Position numbers and translations under genes: made by a program
Shown: positions 17,155-26,346 of the stretch, piece by piece
Layout of the letters: each line of letters starts with the position of its first letter
Numbering within the stretch: position 1 is the first letter of the stretch
NCBI RefSeq assembly: GCF_928391935.1
Contig: NZ_CAKMTD010000001.1
Coordinates: 558,001-622,000 of the forward strand
Source of the DNA: Rothia nasimurium
GTDB lineage: Bacteria; Actinomycetota; Actinomycetes; Actinomycetales; Micrococcaceae
Direction: 5' to 3'
DNA: 64,000 bases
Notes under the pieces: model-generated
What the model was told of the DNA's origin: nothing
What the model saw: only the letters and a program-made list of their open reading frames with translations
Databases searched by the model: none

Positions 17155-18312
17155 CTAGGCAGCAAGACGGGCCTCAACCTGGGCCAGCAGACCAGCGAAG
17201 AGGGGGTGATCAGCTGACAAGCCGGTGAGCTCCTGGGCTACCTCAGCGGCGGTCTTCTCCCCGGCGCGGGCAGAGGCCAGGATTGCCTGGAGTTCAACCG
17301 ACTCAGGGTCCTCAGCAACATCGAACTCCAGCAGGGCTCCGACGGTTGCCAACAGGGCGTCGGTCGGACGGCCCATCTCAGCGAGTTCAGCAGCCGGGCC
17401 GATGAACCGCTCGTTGCGGGAAATCTTCCGCAGCGGGGAACGCCCAACGCGTTCAGTGGTATCGGGCAGGTCCGGGTTGGCGAAGCGGGCCAGGATCTTC
17501 TCAACGTAGGCCTGCTGAACCTCGGGCTCAAAACCGAACTTCCGCACGATCAGGTCCTTGGTTTCAGCCAGGGTTGCCTCAACCTTGGCGCGAATCTCAG
17601 GGACCTCAAGGGCGTCAGAGAGCTTGGAGATTCCAGCCTGCTGGCCGAAATAGGCGGTAGTGGCGTGGCCGGTGTTGACGGTGAAGAGCTTGCGGGTGAT
17701 GTAGGGGGCAAGGTCCTCTACCCAGGTTGCCCCGGGGATCTCGGGAACGTCCTGGCCGAAGGGGCCGGTTTCCACAGCCCATTCGTAGTAGTTCTCCACG
17801 GTCACGTCCAGCCCCTGGCCGGGGGCCTGGTTGGGCACGATACGGTCTACAGCGGTGTTGGCGAAGATGGCGACGCTATCTGCCTCGGGGAAGTGCTTGC
17901 GGACTTCCTCAGCCAGGCCGTCGGTGGCGTTGATAGCGTTTTCGCAGGCCATGACGGCCACCTTACCGGCAACCCCCCGTTCGGCCCGGAGCTTGAGGCC
18001 GTCGGCGATATTGACGGCAACGAACTTGAGCACGGTGGGGCCAACGGCGGTGGTGACGACGTCGGCGGTGGCGATTTCTTCGGCCAGGGCCTGGGGGTTC
18101 TCAGCTGAGTTGATCCCCCGGAAGTTGCTGATGGTTAGGTCCTTGGGGTCGTGGCCGACTTCGTGGACGGTGTAGGTGTCCTGCTCATTGAGGGCGTCAA
18201 TGAGGGGGGCGGCGACGTCGGAGAAGACCAGCTCGTAGCCGGCCTCATTCAGGATGACGCCAACGAAGCCTCGGCCAATGTTGCCGGCCCCGAAGTGTAC
18301 TGCCTTCTTCAT
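17155..18312 (-). CDS. mtlD: Mannitol-1-phosphate 5-dehydrogenase
   Basis: Oxidises mannitol-1-phosphate to fructose-6-phosphate with NAD, following uptake by MtlA. The 385-residue protein starts MKKAVHFGAGNIGRGFVG, the Rossmann dinucleotide motif, and has NTAVDRIVP and the polyol-dehydrogenase signature LFTVNTGHATTAYFGQQAG. Length and motifs are as in E. coli MtlD (382 residues). It begins 2 nt after the mtlA stop, so the pair is an operon. Confidence 0.95.
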   Translation of the reverse strand: MKKAVHFGAGNIGRGFVGVILNEAGYELVFSDVAAPLIDALNEQDTYTVHEVGHDPKDLTISNFRGINSAENPQALAEEIATADVVTTAVGPTVLKFVAVNIADGLKLRAERGVAGKVAVMACENAINATDGLAEEVRKHFPEADSVAIFANTAVDRIVPNQAPGQGLDVTVENYYEWAVETGPFGQDVPEIPGATWVEDLAPYITRKLFTVNTGHATTAYFGQQAGISKLSDALEVPEIRAKVEATLAETKDLIVRKFGFEPEVQQAYVEKILARFANPDLPDTTERVGRSPLRKISRNERFIGPAAELAEMGRPTDALLATVGALLEFDVAEDPESVELQAILASARAGEKTAAEVAQELTGLSADHPLFAGLLAQVEARLAA

Positions 18313-18314
18313 GG

Positions 18315-20279
18315 TTACTTGACCTTTCCAAAGATCTCGAGGATTTCCTCTGCGGTGGTAGCCGCTTCAAGCTGGGCTACTGATTCTTTCTTCGAGAACA
18401 GCTTAGCAACCTTCTGGAGCAGTTCCAGGTGGGTTCCGCCGGCCCCGGCAATGCCGATGACGAAGTTGACGGGCTTGCCACTCCAGTCGATGGGTTCGGT
18501 CAGACGGATGAAGCTCATGGCTGAGCTGTGGATGGCGTCCTTGGCCTCGTTGGTGCCGTGGGGAATGGCCAGCCCGTTGCCCATGTAGGTGGAGACGGAG
18601 GCTTCGCGTTCGTGCATGGCTGCCCGGTAGCTGTCGTCTACCTTGCCGGTGGCCACGAGCAGGGCACCGGCCTGGTTGATGGCGTCGGCGCGGTCGGTGG
18701 CGCTAGCGTTCAGGACGATGGTGTCGAGGGTCAGCACCTGCTCTTCGGTTGCGACGGCGGCAGAAGCGGCAGGGGCGACGGCAGCGGGGGCGGGGCTTGC
18801 CTGGCCCTGCTGCTGGGAGCGGATCATGTCAACGATTTCGTCGTAGCGCGGGGAGTTCATGAAGTTGTCCACGGCAACGTGAATGGCGCTGGGGGTGGGG
18901 GTAGCGGCCCGATCTGCCAGGTCCTGGTGGGAAACCAGCAGGTCGTATTCGTCTTTGAGGTTGCTGATAGCGCTGTTGGTGACGGTGACGAGGTCGCCGA
19001 ACCCGGCGTCCTTAATCTTGTTCCGCAGAACGGAGGCGCCCATAGCGGATGAGCCCATACCGGCGTCGCAGGCAAAGACGATGGTGCGGATTTCCTGGTT
19101 CTTGTTGGCGGTAGCAAAGGCACCGGCGACAGAGGACTTCTTGCCCTTCATCTCTTCCATCTTGGCAGCAGCTGATGACAGGTCATCCTCACCCTGCTTG
19201 GAGAACTTGAGGATCACTGCAGAAACCAGGAAGGAAACGAGGGTAGCGGCAAAGACGCCCAGGTAGATCTTGAAGTGGTCCCCTTCAGCAGCAACAGCTG
19301 TGATGGCAAGAATGGAGCCGGGGGCTGACGCTGAGGTCAGGCCGACGTTCAGGGTCATGAAGGTGAAGGTACCGGTCATACCGCCTGCAATCGCGGCGAT
19401 AATCAGCTGAGGCTTCATCAGGACGTAGGGGAAGTAGATTTCGTGGATACCGCCGAAGAAGTGAATCAGGGCTGCACCGGGGGCAGTTGCCTTGGCTGAG
19501 CCGCGGCCGAAGAAGCAGTAGGCCAGCAGGATACCCAGGCCGGGGCCGGGGTTAGCTTCGAGCAGGTAGAGGATGGACTTACCCTGCTCCAGGGCCTGGG
19601 CGGTACCCAGAGGGGTGATAATGCCGTGGTTGATGGCGTTGTTGAGGAAGAGGACCTTAGCCGGTTCAATCAGCAGGGCGGTCAGGGGCAGCAGGCCGGT
19701 GGAGACAAGCCAGTTAACAGCTGCTTCTGCACCCGCTGAGAAGGCCCGCATGACGGGGGTCAGCAGGAACATGGAGCCCAGGGCGGCAATGACGGCGAAG
19801 ATACCGGCTGAGAAGTTGTTGACCAGCATTTCGAAGCCGGGCTTGATCTTGCCGTCCCACAGGCCGTCCAGCTTCTTCATGCACCAGGCAGCCAGGGGGC
19901 CCATGACCATAGCGCCCAGGAACATGGGGGAACCGCCGGCTTCACCGACGAAGAGGGGGTCACTGGCACCCATAATCACGCCCATGGTTGCGGTTGCGCC
20001 GACGACGCCTCCGCGGTGCTCGTAAACGATCTTACCGCCGGTGTAGGCGATCAGGATCGGGAGCAGGTAGAAGACCATGGGGCCGACCATGGTAGCTACC
20101 AGGGCGCTAAAGTCGGTCAGGCCGGGGAAGTACTTGGGCACGAGGCCCTTGGGGATAAAGAGGGCGGTGATGATACCCCAGGCGATCAGGGCGCCGATGT
20201 TGGGCATAATCATGCTTGATAGGAAGGTGCCAAACTTCTGCACGCGCACGCGCAGGCTTGGGGTCTGAGTCTCAGCCAT
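18315..20279 (-). CDS. mtlA: Mannitol-specific PTS permease EIICBA
   Basis: Single-chain PTS transporter that imports mannitol and delivers it as mannitol-1-phosphate. The order is IIC membrane domain (about 1-360, with GGIHEIYF at 276-283), IIB (about 397-490, phospho-cysteine C404 in FACDAGMGSS), an Ala/Pro linker, and IIA (about 515-654, phospho-histidine H574 in LAIPHGTNEA). All three phospho-transfer parts are intact, as in E. coli MtlA (637 residues). Upstream lie two palindromes that look like repressor operators. General PTS proteins EI and HPr are not in the window. Confidence 0.95.
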   Translation of the reverse strand: MAETQTPSLRVRVQKFGTFLSSMIMPNIGALIAWGIITALFIPKGLVPKYFPGLTDFSALVATMVGPMVFYLLPILIAYTGGKIVYEHRGGVVGATATMGVIMGASDPLFVGEAGGSPMFLGAMVMGPLAAWCMKKLDGLWDGKIKPGFEMLVNNFSAGIFAVIAALGSMFLLTPVMRAFSAGAEAAVNWLVSTGLLPLTALLIEPAKVLFLNNAINHGIITPLGTAQALEQGKSILYLLEANPGPGLGILLAYCFFGRGSAKATAPGAALIHFFGGIHEIYFPYVLMKPQLIIAAIAGGMTGTFTFMTLNVGLTSASAPGSILAITAVAAEGDHFKIYLGVFAATLVSFLVSAVILKFSKQGEDDLSSAAAKMEEMKGKKSSVAGAFATANKNQEIRTIVFACDAGMGSSAMGASVLRNKIKDAGFGDLVTVTNSAISNLKDEYDLLVSHQDLADRAATPTPSAIHVAVDNFMNSPRYDEIVDMIRSQQQGQASPAPAAVAPAASAAVATEEQVLTLDTIVLNASATDRADAINQAGALLVATGKVDDSYRAAMHEREASVSTYMGNGLAIPHGTNEAKDAIHSSAMSFIRLTEPIDWSGKPVNFVIGIAGAGGTHLELLQKVAKLFSKKESVAQLEAATTAEEILEIFGKVK

Positions 20280-20385
20280 TGAGTCCTTCTTCTAGTGATT
20301 GTATGCGGGTGTCAAAAAAGCCCCCAGAATTGGGCCATCGTCGGCGCTCTGGGAGCAATTCAAGTTCAGTCTACCGCCTCTCTGT

Positions 20386-20398
20386 CCTGTCAGACAGG
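20386..20398. promoter_or_regulatory. Palindromic operator 1 upstream of mtlA
   Basis: CCTGT CAG ACAGG is a perfect 5-bp inverted repeat with a 3-nt centre, about 110 bp upstream of the mtlA start. It matches operator 2 in 12 of 13 central positions. It is probably bound by a sugar-alcohol regulator encoded elsewhere. Confidence 0.6.
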
Positions 20399-20432
20399 TG
20401 TAAGGCGGGATCGTTCTTGCCCAATTTCTCAC

Positions 20433-20447
20433 ACCTGTTAGACAGGT
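20433..20447. promoter_or_regulatory. Palindromic operator 2 upstream of mtlA
   Basis: ACCTGT TAG ACAGGT is a perfect 6-bp inverted repeat with a 3-nt centre. Its centre lies 48 bp from that of operator 1, close to a whole number of helical turns, as expected for cooperative or looping repressors. Confidence 0.6.
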
Positions 20448-20471
20448 TTAGCCGGGTTGTTTCTATACAAG

Positions 20472-20505
20472 CAAACGAGCCTCTCCCACCTGGGGAGAGG
20501 CCCGT
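20472..20505 (-). terminator. Probable terminator after glmM
   Basis: On the minus strand GCCTCTCCC and GGGAGAGGC form a 9-bp stem with a short loop, followed by TCGTTTGC. The T-run is weak. It lies 22 nt beyond the glmM stop. Confidence 0.65.
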
Positions 20506-20526
20506 TGTCATAAGGCTTATTCAGTT

Positions 20527-21882
20527 TTAGATTGCCAGCTCTCGGGCAACGACGTCGGCCAGAGCCTGGGCTGTTGCGTCGGCAACCTCCTGGGTGGCAG
20601 CTTCGACCATAACGCGCACCAGGGGCTCAGTGCCCGAGGGACGGAGCAACACCCGGCCGGTATCGCCCAGGTCAGCTTCTGCCTGCCGAATGGCAGCCTG
20701 CAGGGGCTCACACCCGGCAACACCGGAACGGTCCACGCCCTTAACGTTGATCAGCTTCTGCGGGGTTGCCTGCATACGGTTGGCCAGCTCAGACAGGGGC
20801 AGGCCGGTACGGGCCACCTCAGCAGCCAGGTGCAGGCCGGTCAGCACGCCGTCGCCGGTGGTTGCGTGGTCTGACATAATCACATGGCCAGACTGCTCAC
20901 CACCCAGGTTAAAGCCGTTCTTATTCATGGATTCCAGCACATAGCGGTCGCCCACAGAGGTGCGTTCCAGCTTGATGCCATGCTCCTTGAGGAAGATTTC
21001 CAGGCCCAGGGAGCTCATGACGGTAGCCACCAGGGTATCGTCCTTGAGGGTTCCGGCTTCCTTCATCTGTAGGGCCAAAATAGCCATGATCTGGTCGCCG
21101 TCCACCAGGTTTCCCTGCTCATCCACGGCCATGCAACGGTCGGCGTCGCCGTCGTGGGCAATACCCAGATCGGCGCTGTGCTTCAGCACAGCCTCCTGTA
21201 GCTTCTCGGGGTGGGTTGAGCCAACCCCGTCGTTGATGTTGACGCCATCGGGGTCAGCACCAATCACGAAGACCTTGGCCCCCAGGGCGTGGAAGGCGTC
21301 CGGTGAAACGCCAGAGGCGGCCCCGTTAGCGCAGTCCAGCACAACCTTCAGGCCGTTGAGGCGGCGGTGCTCGGGCATGGTTGAAATCAGGTGGGTGACG
21401 TAGCGGTCCTCACCGTCGGTTAGGGGGCGGACGCGCCCGACCTCACCGTGGGTGGGGTAGCGGAAGTCCTTGGAGCGGTAGAGCGCCTCAATAGCATCTT
21501 CCAGCTCGTCGTCCAGCTTCTTACCGCCACGGGCCAGGAACTTAATGCCGTTATCTTCTGCCGCATTGTGGGAGGCAGAAATCATGACGCCGAAGTCCGC
21601 TTCAGTGCTTGCTACCAGGTAGGCAGCGGCGGGGGTGGGCACCATACCGGCGTCGAGCACATCGACACCTGAGGCCGCGAATCCGGCAGTCATGGCTGCA
21701 CCGATGAACTCACCCGAAATACGGGAGTCATGGGCAATAACAGCCTTAGGGCGGGTACCTTCTTTTACCGTATTGAACCCAAGGACGATGGAAGCGGCCT
21801 GCGCTAGCTCCATAGCAAGAGCAGGAGTGATCACTTCGTTAGCGAGGCCGCGAACACCGTCGGTTCCGAATAATCTAGTCAT
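20527..21882 (-). CDS. glmM: Phosphoglucosamine mutase
   Basis: Interconverts glucosamine-6-phosphate and glucosamine-1-phosphate on the way to UDP-GlcNAc, downstream of GlmS. The 451-residue protein starts [15 protein letters not shown]. It has the catalytic phosphoserine S104 in [15 protein letters not shown], the metal loop DGDADRC and the sugar-binding GEQSGH. The C-terminal phosphate-binding loop is [15 protein letters not shown]. It is 25 nt downstream of ppk2 and may be co-transcribed with it. Confidence 0.95.
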   Translation of the reverse strand: MTRLFGTDGVRGLANEVITPALAMELAQAASIVLGFNTVKEGTRPKAVIAHDSRISGEFIGAAMTAGFAASGVDVLDAGMVPTPAAAYLVASTEADFGVMISASHNAAEDNGIKFLARGGKKLDDELEDAIEALYRSKDFRYPTHGEVGRVRPLTDGEDRYVTHLISTMPEHRRLNGLKVVLDCANGAASGVSPDAFHALGAKVFVIGADPDGVNINDGVGSTHPEKLQEAVLKHSADLGIAHDGDADRCMAVDEQGNLVDGDQIMAILALQMKEAGTLKDDTLVATVMSSLGLEIFLKEHGIKLERTSVGDRYVLESMNKNGFNLGGEQSGHVIMSDHATTGDGVLTGLHLAAEVARTGLPLSELANRMQATPQKLINVKGVDRSGVAGCEPLQAAIRQAEADLGDTGRVLLRPSGTEPLVRVMVEAATQEVADATAQALADVVARELAI

Positions 21883-21907
21883 TACTGATTATTCTAACTG
21901 CTGAGTA

Positions 21908-22996
21908 CTACTTTTCTTCGCGTAGAACAGGGAATCCTTCAGGGTTTTCCGGCACATCGTCTTCCAGGACGTCGGCGCCCTTGCCCACGATCAGGGGGTC
22001 GGTAGTACCTACCAGGGCGTGGTCCTTGTTGGGGTACTCGAACTGGCCCAGGACGTGGCGCATTGCTTCCAGGCGGGCCCGCTTCTTGTCGTTAGACTTC
22101 ACGACGGTCCAGGGGGCGTCCCCGGTGTCGGTGTAGAAGAACATGGCTTCCTTGGCTGCGGTGTAGTCGTCCCACTTGTCCAGGGAAGCAAGGTCGGTGG
22201 GGGAAAGCTTCCACTGGCGCACGGGGTCGGTGCGGCGGGAGTTGAAGCGAGCCAGCTGTTCTGCCCGGGTGACGGAGAACCAGAACTTAATAAGCTTGAC
22301 GCCGGAGTTCACCAGCATGCGCTCCAGCTCGGGGACCTCACGCATGAACTCGTAGTACTGCTGGGAGGTGCAGTAGCCCATGACGCGCTCAACGCCGGCG
22401 CGGTTGTACCAGGAGCGGTCCATGAGCACGATTTCGCCGCCGGAGGGCAGGTGCTGGATGTAGCGCTGGAAGTACCACTGGGTCTGCTCAATGTCGGTGG
22501 GCTTTTCAAGGGCGACAACACGGGCACCACGGGGGTTGAGGTGCTCCATGAAACGCTTGATAGCGCCACCCTTACCTGCTGCGTCGCGACCCTCAAAGAT
22601 GATGAGGACCTTCTGACCGGTCTCCTTGATCCAGAGCTGGAGCTTGAGCAGCTCAATCTGCAGGGCCCGCTTTTCCTTTTCGTATTCCTTGCGGGAGAGC
22701 TTCTTGTCGTAGGGGTAGCCAGCCTTCCAGGCGTCTGACTTCTCACCGGAGTCCCCTGCCAGCTTCTTGGTCAGGGATGAGATTTCGTCGAGCTCAGCTG
22801 AGTAGTCTTCAACGACGGAGACTCGGCGGGCTTCCTTGGTGAGGGCGGCCTTGACGGCCTCCTTCTTGGGGTCAAGGACGGCGGTGGTTTCTGCCTGCTC
22901 GGGAGCTTCAGCGCTCTGAGCTTCAACCGGGGTTTTAGCAGCCTTGCTGGCCGCGGCTGAGGTCTTGTTCGTGCGAGTGGTGTTCGAAGATGCCAC
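21908..22996 (-). CDS. ppk2: Polyphosphate kinase 2 (PPK2 family)
   Basis: Uses polyphosphate to phosphorylate nucleoside mono- or diphosphates, or the reverse. The 362-residue protein has Walker A FEGRDAAGKGGAI, the following KRFMEHLNPRGARVVAL, the Walker B-like LMDRSWYNRAGVERVMGYC, and the lid RRTDPVRQWKLSPTDLASLDKW. The first ~70 residues are a low-complexity Thr/Ala/Glu-rich extension. GTG at 22996 is chosen because AGAAAGG lies 6-7 nt upstream; an in-frame ATG at 23026 would add 10 residues. The class (AMP or ADP preferring) cannot be decided by eye; the single-domain form is usually ADP-type. Confidence 0.88.
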   Translation of the reverse strand: MASSNTTRTNKTSAAASKAAKTPVEAQSAEAPEQAETTAVLDPKKEAVKAALTKEARRVSVVEDYSAELDEISSLTKKLAGDSGEKSDAWKAGYPYDKKLSRKEYEKEKRALQIELLKLQLWIKETGQKVLIIFEGRDAAGKGGAIKRFMEHLNPRGARVVALEKPTDIEQTQWYFQRYIQHLPSGGEIVLMDRSWYNRAGVERVMGYCTSQQYYEFMREVPELERMLVNSGVKLIKFWFSVTRAEQLARFNSRRTDPVRQWKLSPTDLASLDKWDDYTAAKEAMFFYTDTGDAPWTVVKSNDKKRARLEAMRHVLGQFEYPNKDHALVGTTDPLIVGKGADVLEDDVPENPEGFPVLREEK

Positions 22997-23143
22997 GGGC
23001 ACCCTTTCTCTCGTGAAATGTTCCACAACTATTGTAGAACCAGTTTGTGGTTTCGCCCACTGTTACACCGGTTTTGACCCTAACCAAAGCCGTCCCCCCC
23101 TCCCCCAGCGCCGGTGGACAGCAGGGATGGGATATATAAACAG

Positions 23144-23179
23144 AAGCGCCCCGCTTCCACAGAGGGAAACGGGGCGCTT
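23144..23179 (-). terminator. Terminator after rpsI
   Basis: AAGCGCCCCG (23144-23153) and CGGGGCGCTT (23170-23179) form a 10-bp stem. On the minus strand it is followed by CTGTTTATATA. Confidence 0.78.
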
Positions 23180-23216
23180 GAGATAAGCGAGGGGCAAGAG
23201 CCCACACAGTTGACGC

Positions 23217-23705
23217 TTAGCGCTTGGAGAACTGTGAAGCCTTGCGTGCCTTCTTAAGACCAGCCTTCTTACGCTCGATAACACGGGCGTCGCGGGTCAG
23301 GAAGCCTGCCTTCTTCAGGGCGGGGCGGTTGTTCTCAGCGTCGATCTCGTTCAGGGCACGAGCAACGCCAAGACGCAGAGCGCCAGCCTGGCCGGAGGGG
23401 CCGCCACCTGAGATACGGGCGAAGACGTCGTAGGCGCCTTCGAGTTCAAGCAGCTTGAAGGGGTCGTTTACTTCCTGCTGGTGCAGCTTGTTGGGGAAGT
23501 AGTTGTCGAGCTCGCGACCGTTGACGGTCCACTTGCCGGTACCGGGTACCAGGCGGACGCGGGCAACGGCTTCCTTGCGACGGCCAACAGCCTGGCCACC
23601 AACGGTCAGGGCGGGGCGGGCAGCCTTTTCAGCAACGGGTGCTGAAGACTCGGAAGTGTAGCTGGTGAGCTCTTCTTCGGTGGTGTACTCTTCGTTCTGA
23701 GCCAC
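23217..23705 (-). CDS. rpsI: 30S ribosomal protein S9
   Basis: Small-subunit head protein whose C-terminal tail reaches the P-site tRNA. The 162-residue product has an acidic actinobacterial N-terminal extension (about 40 residues), then [39 protein letters not shown] and the invariant C-terminal [12 protein letters not shown]. It follows rplM by 35 nt; rplM-rpsI is the universal L13-S9 pair. Confidence 0.97.
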   Translation of the reverse strand: MAQNEEYTTEEELTSYTSESSAPVAEKAARPALTVGGQAVGRRKEAVARVRLVPGTGKWTVNGRELDNYFPNKLHQQEVNDPFKLLELEGAYDVFARISGGGPSGQAGALRLGVARALNEIDAENNRPALKKAGFLTRDARVIERKKAGLKKARKASQFSKR

Positions 23706-23740
23706 GATGTCTCCTTTAATAGTTCTTTCGTAGGCCCGAA

Positions 23741-24184
23741 TTACTGGGCAACCTGGGTGAATTCGTAGGTCTTGGGCTGCTGAGCTGCATGGGGGTGCTC
23801 AGAACCTGCGTAAACCTTGAGGTTCTTGAGCTGCTGGGCAGCCAGCTTGTTCTTGGGGAGCATGCCCTTGACAGCCTTCTCTACGGCGCGAACGGGGTTG
23901 GTTTCCAACAGTTCGGCGTAGTTAACTGACTTCAGACCACCGGGGTAACCGGAGTGGCGGTAGGCACGCTTCTGCTCAAGCTTGGCACCGGTCAGTGCAA
24001 CCTTTTCAGCGTTGATGATGATGACGGAGTCACCCATGTCAACGTGGGGTGCGAAGGTGGGCTTGTGCTTGCCGCGCAGCAGGATTGCGGTCTGGCTTGC
24101 GAGACGGCCGAGAACAACGTCAGAGGCATCGATGATGTGCCACTGGCGGTTGTTGTCGCCTGACTTCGGAGTGTAAGTGCGCAA
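23741..24184 (-). CDS. rplM: 50S ribosomal protein L13
   Basis: Early-assembly large-subunit protein, 147 residues. It shows [32 protein letters not shown] and the [13 protein letters not shown] segment, with [20 protein letters not shown] near the end. First gene of the L13-S9 operon, with a structured 5' region upstream (hairpin at 24252-24285). Confidence 0.97.
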   Translation of the reverse strand: MRTYTPKSGDNNRQWHIIDASDVVLGRLASQTAILLRGKHKPTFAPHVDMGDSVIIINAEKVALTGAKLEQKRAYRHSGYPGGLKSVNYAELLETNPVRAVEKAVKGMLPKNKLAAQQLKNLKVYAGSEHPHAAQQPKTYEFTQVAQ

Positions 24185-24476
24185 AATTTCGCCTTTTCTC
24201 GTTTCTTGTAGCGCTAGTTGGGTATCGCGCTGGTTTACCTAGGTGCGTTATCGCAGGGTTTGGGTGAGGGCCAAACACATCTGCGTTACTGAATCCCTCA
24301 GACCTCTTGTTCCCCGTTATTGTCCTGCAACTAGACCGAAGAACAGGGTACGAAATGAGGGCAGTGAACGCACAACGTATGAAACTATACCCAATTCTTG
24401 GTCTTTAAGCCAGGGAAATCAGCATTAAACTCCCCCGGTTTGACCGACCTCACCTTTAAATCACACTCGTGTGATT
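24185..24476. other. Leader region of the rplM-rpsI operon
   Basis: This 292-bp gap has no gene. About 70 nt before the rplM start, CGCAG (24252-24256) pairs with CTGCG (24281-24285) around an inner TTTGG/CCAAA stem (24259-24263, 24271-24275). A perfect AT-rich inverted repeat AAATCACAC/GTGTGATTT ends the truA side (24458-24476). The hairpin could be an autoregulatory ribosomal protein leader. Confidence 0.5.
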
Positions 24477-25418
24477 TTACTTCTGGTCGGGTAAGGTTCT
24501 GAGTTTTCTGGCTTTGTCGCTTTGGGCGGCATACCCAGATTCGTCTGGATACAGAATCGAGCTGAGAGCCAGTCCGCGGGGTGCGGCCAGACGTACCTGA
24601 GAATCGCGGACGGGGTCTGTGATCCGTGAAAGTAACCAGGCTTCGTCTTTGGTCCCCTCCCCCACCATCACGATGGATGCTATGAGGGTTCGCACCATGT
24701 TGTGGCAGAAGGCGTCTGCTCGAATAGTTGCCTCGATGAGGCCATCTGCTCGTCGTTCAAAACTGAGTTCCCTCAGTTCCCGAATTGTGGTGGATCCTTC
24801 ACGGGGTTTGCAGAAGGAGAGGAAATCGTGCAGTCCCAGCAGACTGGTTGCAGCCGTGTTCATTCGGACGAGGTCGAGTGGCTTGTTTACCTGCCAGGCA
24901 ATCAATCGATTGAGCGGGTTTGACCCGTCTTCTTCCTGGTTATCCTCAATGAGGTACCGGTAGGAACGTTCGAGGGCCGAAAACCTTGCGTCGAAGGTGA
25001 GGGGAACCTCGCTGACCTCTTGGATTGTGATTGCCTTCTGCAGGTAGCCCTGGAGTTTAGCAGGGATGCCTAACTCCCTTTCTGCATCTGCCAGGGACCG
25101 GCTCAAAGCACCTCGCAGTTTTCTGCGGAGCGACCGCGCAGGGGTGTCCTTGCTGCGCCCCGGTAGTTGTTCCCACTTACTCAGAGGCGCATCACAATGC
25201 ACTACCTGATGCAGGGCATGCACACCGGCGTCCGTCCGTCCGGCAACTGTGGTGTATACGGGTTGCCGGAAAATGAGTGCCAGGGCGTTTTCCAGCACTC
25301 CTTGCACCGTTACCAGATTGGGTTGCTTTGCCCACCCAGCGAAAGGTCCGCCGTCATAGGCGAAATCGATGCGTACCCGCACAAGAGGTTCGTAGAGTGT
25401 CTGCTCTGGTTTGGTCAT
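24477..25418 (-). CDS. truA: tRNA pseudouridine(38-40) synthase
   Basis: Isomerises uridines 38-40 in the tRNA anticodon stem. The 313-residue protein has RVRIDFAYDGGPFAGWAKQPN, the catalytic aspartate in AGRTDAGVHALHQVVH, FDARFSALERSYRYLI and the C-terminal FCHNMVRTLIASIVMVGEG. ATG at 25418 is preferred over the in-frame ATG at 25430 because GAGGAG lies just upstream of the former. It is downstream of the rplQ terminator but in the usual rpoA-rplQ-truA order. Confidence 0.93.
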   Translation of the reverse strand: MTKPEQTLYEPLVRVRIDFAYDGGPFAGWAKQPNLVTVQGVLENALALIFRQPVYTTVAGRTDAGVHALHQVVHCDAPLSKWEQLPGRSKDTPARSLRRKLRGALSRSLADAERELGIPAKLQGYLQKAITIQEVSEVPLTFDARFSALERSYRYLIEDNQEEDGSNPLNRLIAWQVNKPLDLVRMNTAATSLLGLHDFLSFCKPREGSTTIRELRELSFERRADGLIEATIRADAFCHNMVRTLIASIVMVGEGTKDEAWLLSRITDPVRDSQVRLAAPRGLALSSILYPDESGYAAQSDKARKLRTLPDQK

Positions 25419-25493
25419 GGTGCTCCTCATGTGGGTGGCAGGGTTGCGGGTTGGTTGTGTATTGGGTGCGTGTATTACTTTACCGATTTAAAA

Positions 25494-25535
25494 AGAGAAG
25501 GGCGGCCCTTCCCTTGACTGGGAAGAGCCGCTCTT
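25494..25535 (-). terminator. Intrinsic terminator after rplQ
   Basis: On the minus strand GAAGAGCGGCTCTTCCC pairs with GGGAAGGGCCGCCCTTC (a few G-U pairs) and is followed by TCTTTTTAAA. It lies 24 nt beyond the rplQ stop. Confidence 0.88.
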
Positions 25536-25558
25536 CACTGACTCAGTGACTACGGTGA

Positions 25559-26248
25559 TTAGTCTTCTGAGATGGTCTGTGCTGCTGCACCACCTGCAGG
25601 TGCGTAACCTGCTGCTTCAGCTGATTCCTTGGTGTCGAACCAGATTTCAGCCTGGGTGTTTGCGTACCAGCGTGAGCCGGGTACGTGGTACTTCATGGAG
25701 TCAGCGTTACCCTTGATTTCGAAGCCTTCGGGGGCTTCGCCGTTCTCGGTTGCTGCGTGTGCGCCTGCGGGCAGTTCTGAGGTTGCGGCTGCTGCCTTGG
25801 TCTCTTCTGCTGCGGGGGCGGTTGCTTCTTCCTTAGCTGCTGCAGTTTCGGCTACCTTGGTAGCTTCAGAAACAGCGGCTGCGGTTGCAACGGGCTCCAT
25901 GACCAGTTCGATAACTGCCATGGGGGCGTTGTCGCCCTTGCGGTTACCGATCTTGGTGATGCGGGTGTAGCCACCGGGGCGCTCTGCCATTGCGGGTGCA
26001 ATGACGGTGAAGAGCTCGTGGACTACGGACTTGTTACCGATGGAACGCAGGACGCGGCGGCGAGCGTTGAGGTCACCCTTCTTAGCGAAGGTGATCAGGC
26101 GCTCAGCGACGGGGCGCAGACGCTTTGCCTTGGTAACGGTGGTGGTGATGCGCTTGTGCTCGAAGAGCTGCTGAGACAGGTTGTTCAGCATGATGCGCTC
26201 GTGGGTCGGTGATCCGCCGAGGCGGGGACCCTTAGTGGGAGTAGGCAT
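25559..26248 (-). CDS. rplQ: 50S ribosomal protein L17 with C-terminal Sunset-like domain
   Basis: Large-subunit protein near the exit tunnel. Residues 1-118 are a complete L17 ([38 protein letters not shown]). An Ala/Glu-rich linker (119-175) joins it to residues 176-217, whose pattern IKGN...[12 protein letters not shown]...[17 protein letters not shown] resembles the small Sunset domain. E. coli L17 has 127 residues, so about 100 are added here. Tails on L17 occur in related actinobacteria; the role of this domain is unknown. Last gene of the alpha operon, before a strong terminator. Confidence 0.93.
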   Translation of the reverse strand: MPTPTKGPRLGGSPTHERIMLNNLSQQLFEHKRITTTVTKAKRLRPVAERLITFAKKGDLNARRRVLRSIGNKSVVHELFTVIAPAMAERPGGYTRITKIGNRKGDNAPMAVIELVMEPVATAAAVSEATKVAETAAAKEEATAPAAEETKAAAATSELPAGAHAATENGEAPEGFEIKGNADSMKYHVPGSRWYANTQAEIWFDTKESAEAAGYAPAGGAAAQTISED

Positions 26249-26346
26249 AATTTATTCTCCTGGTAAGCCGTTCCTTACTGCCTCACGGCAGGGGAACCAA
26301 AGATGTTTGACTGGTGTAACGCTGTGCTGCGTTGACTGCCGGTGTC

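Noticed and set aside
22019-22738. Plus-strand open frame of 239 codons
   Set aside because: Antisense to ppk2; the sequence shows only composition mirrored from the real gene.
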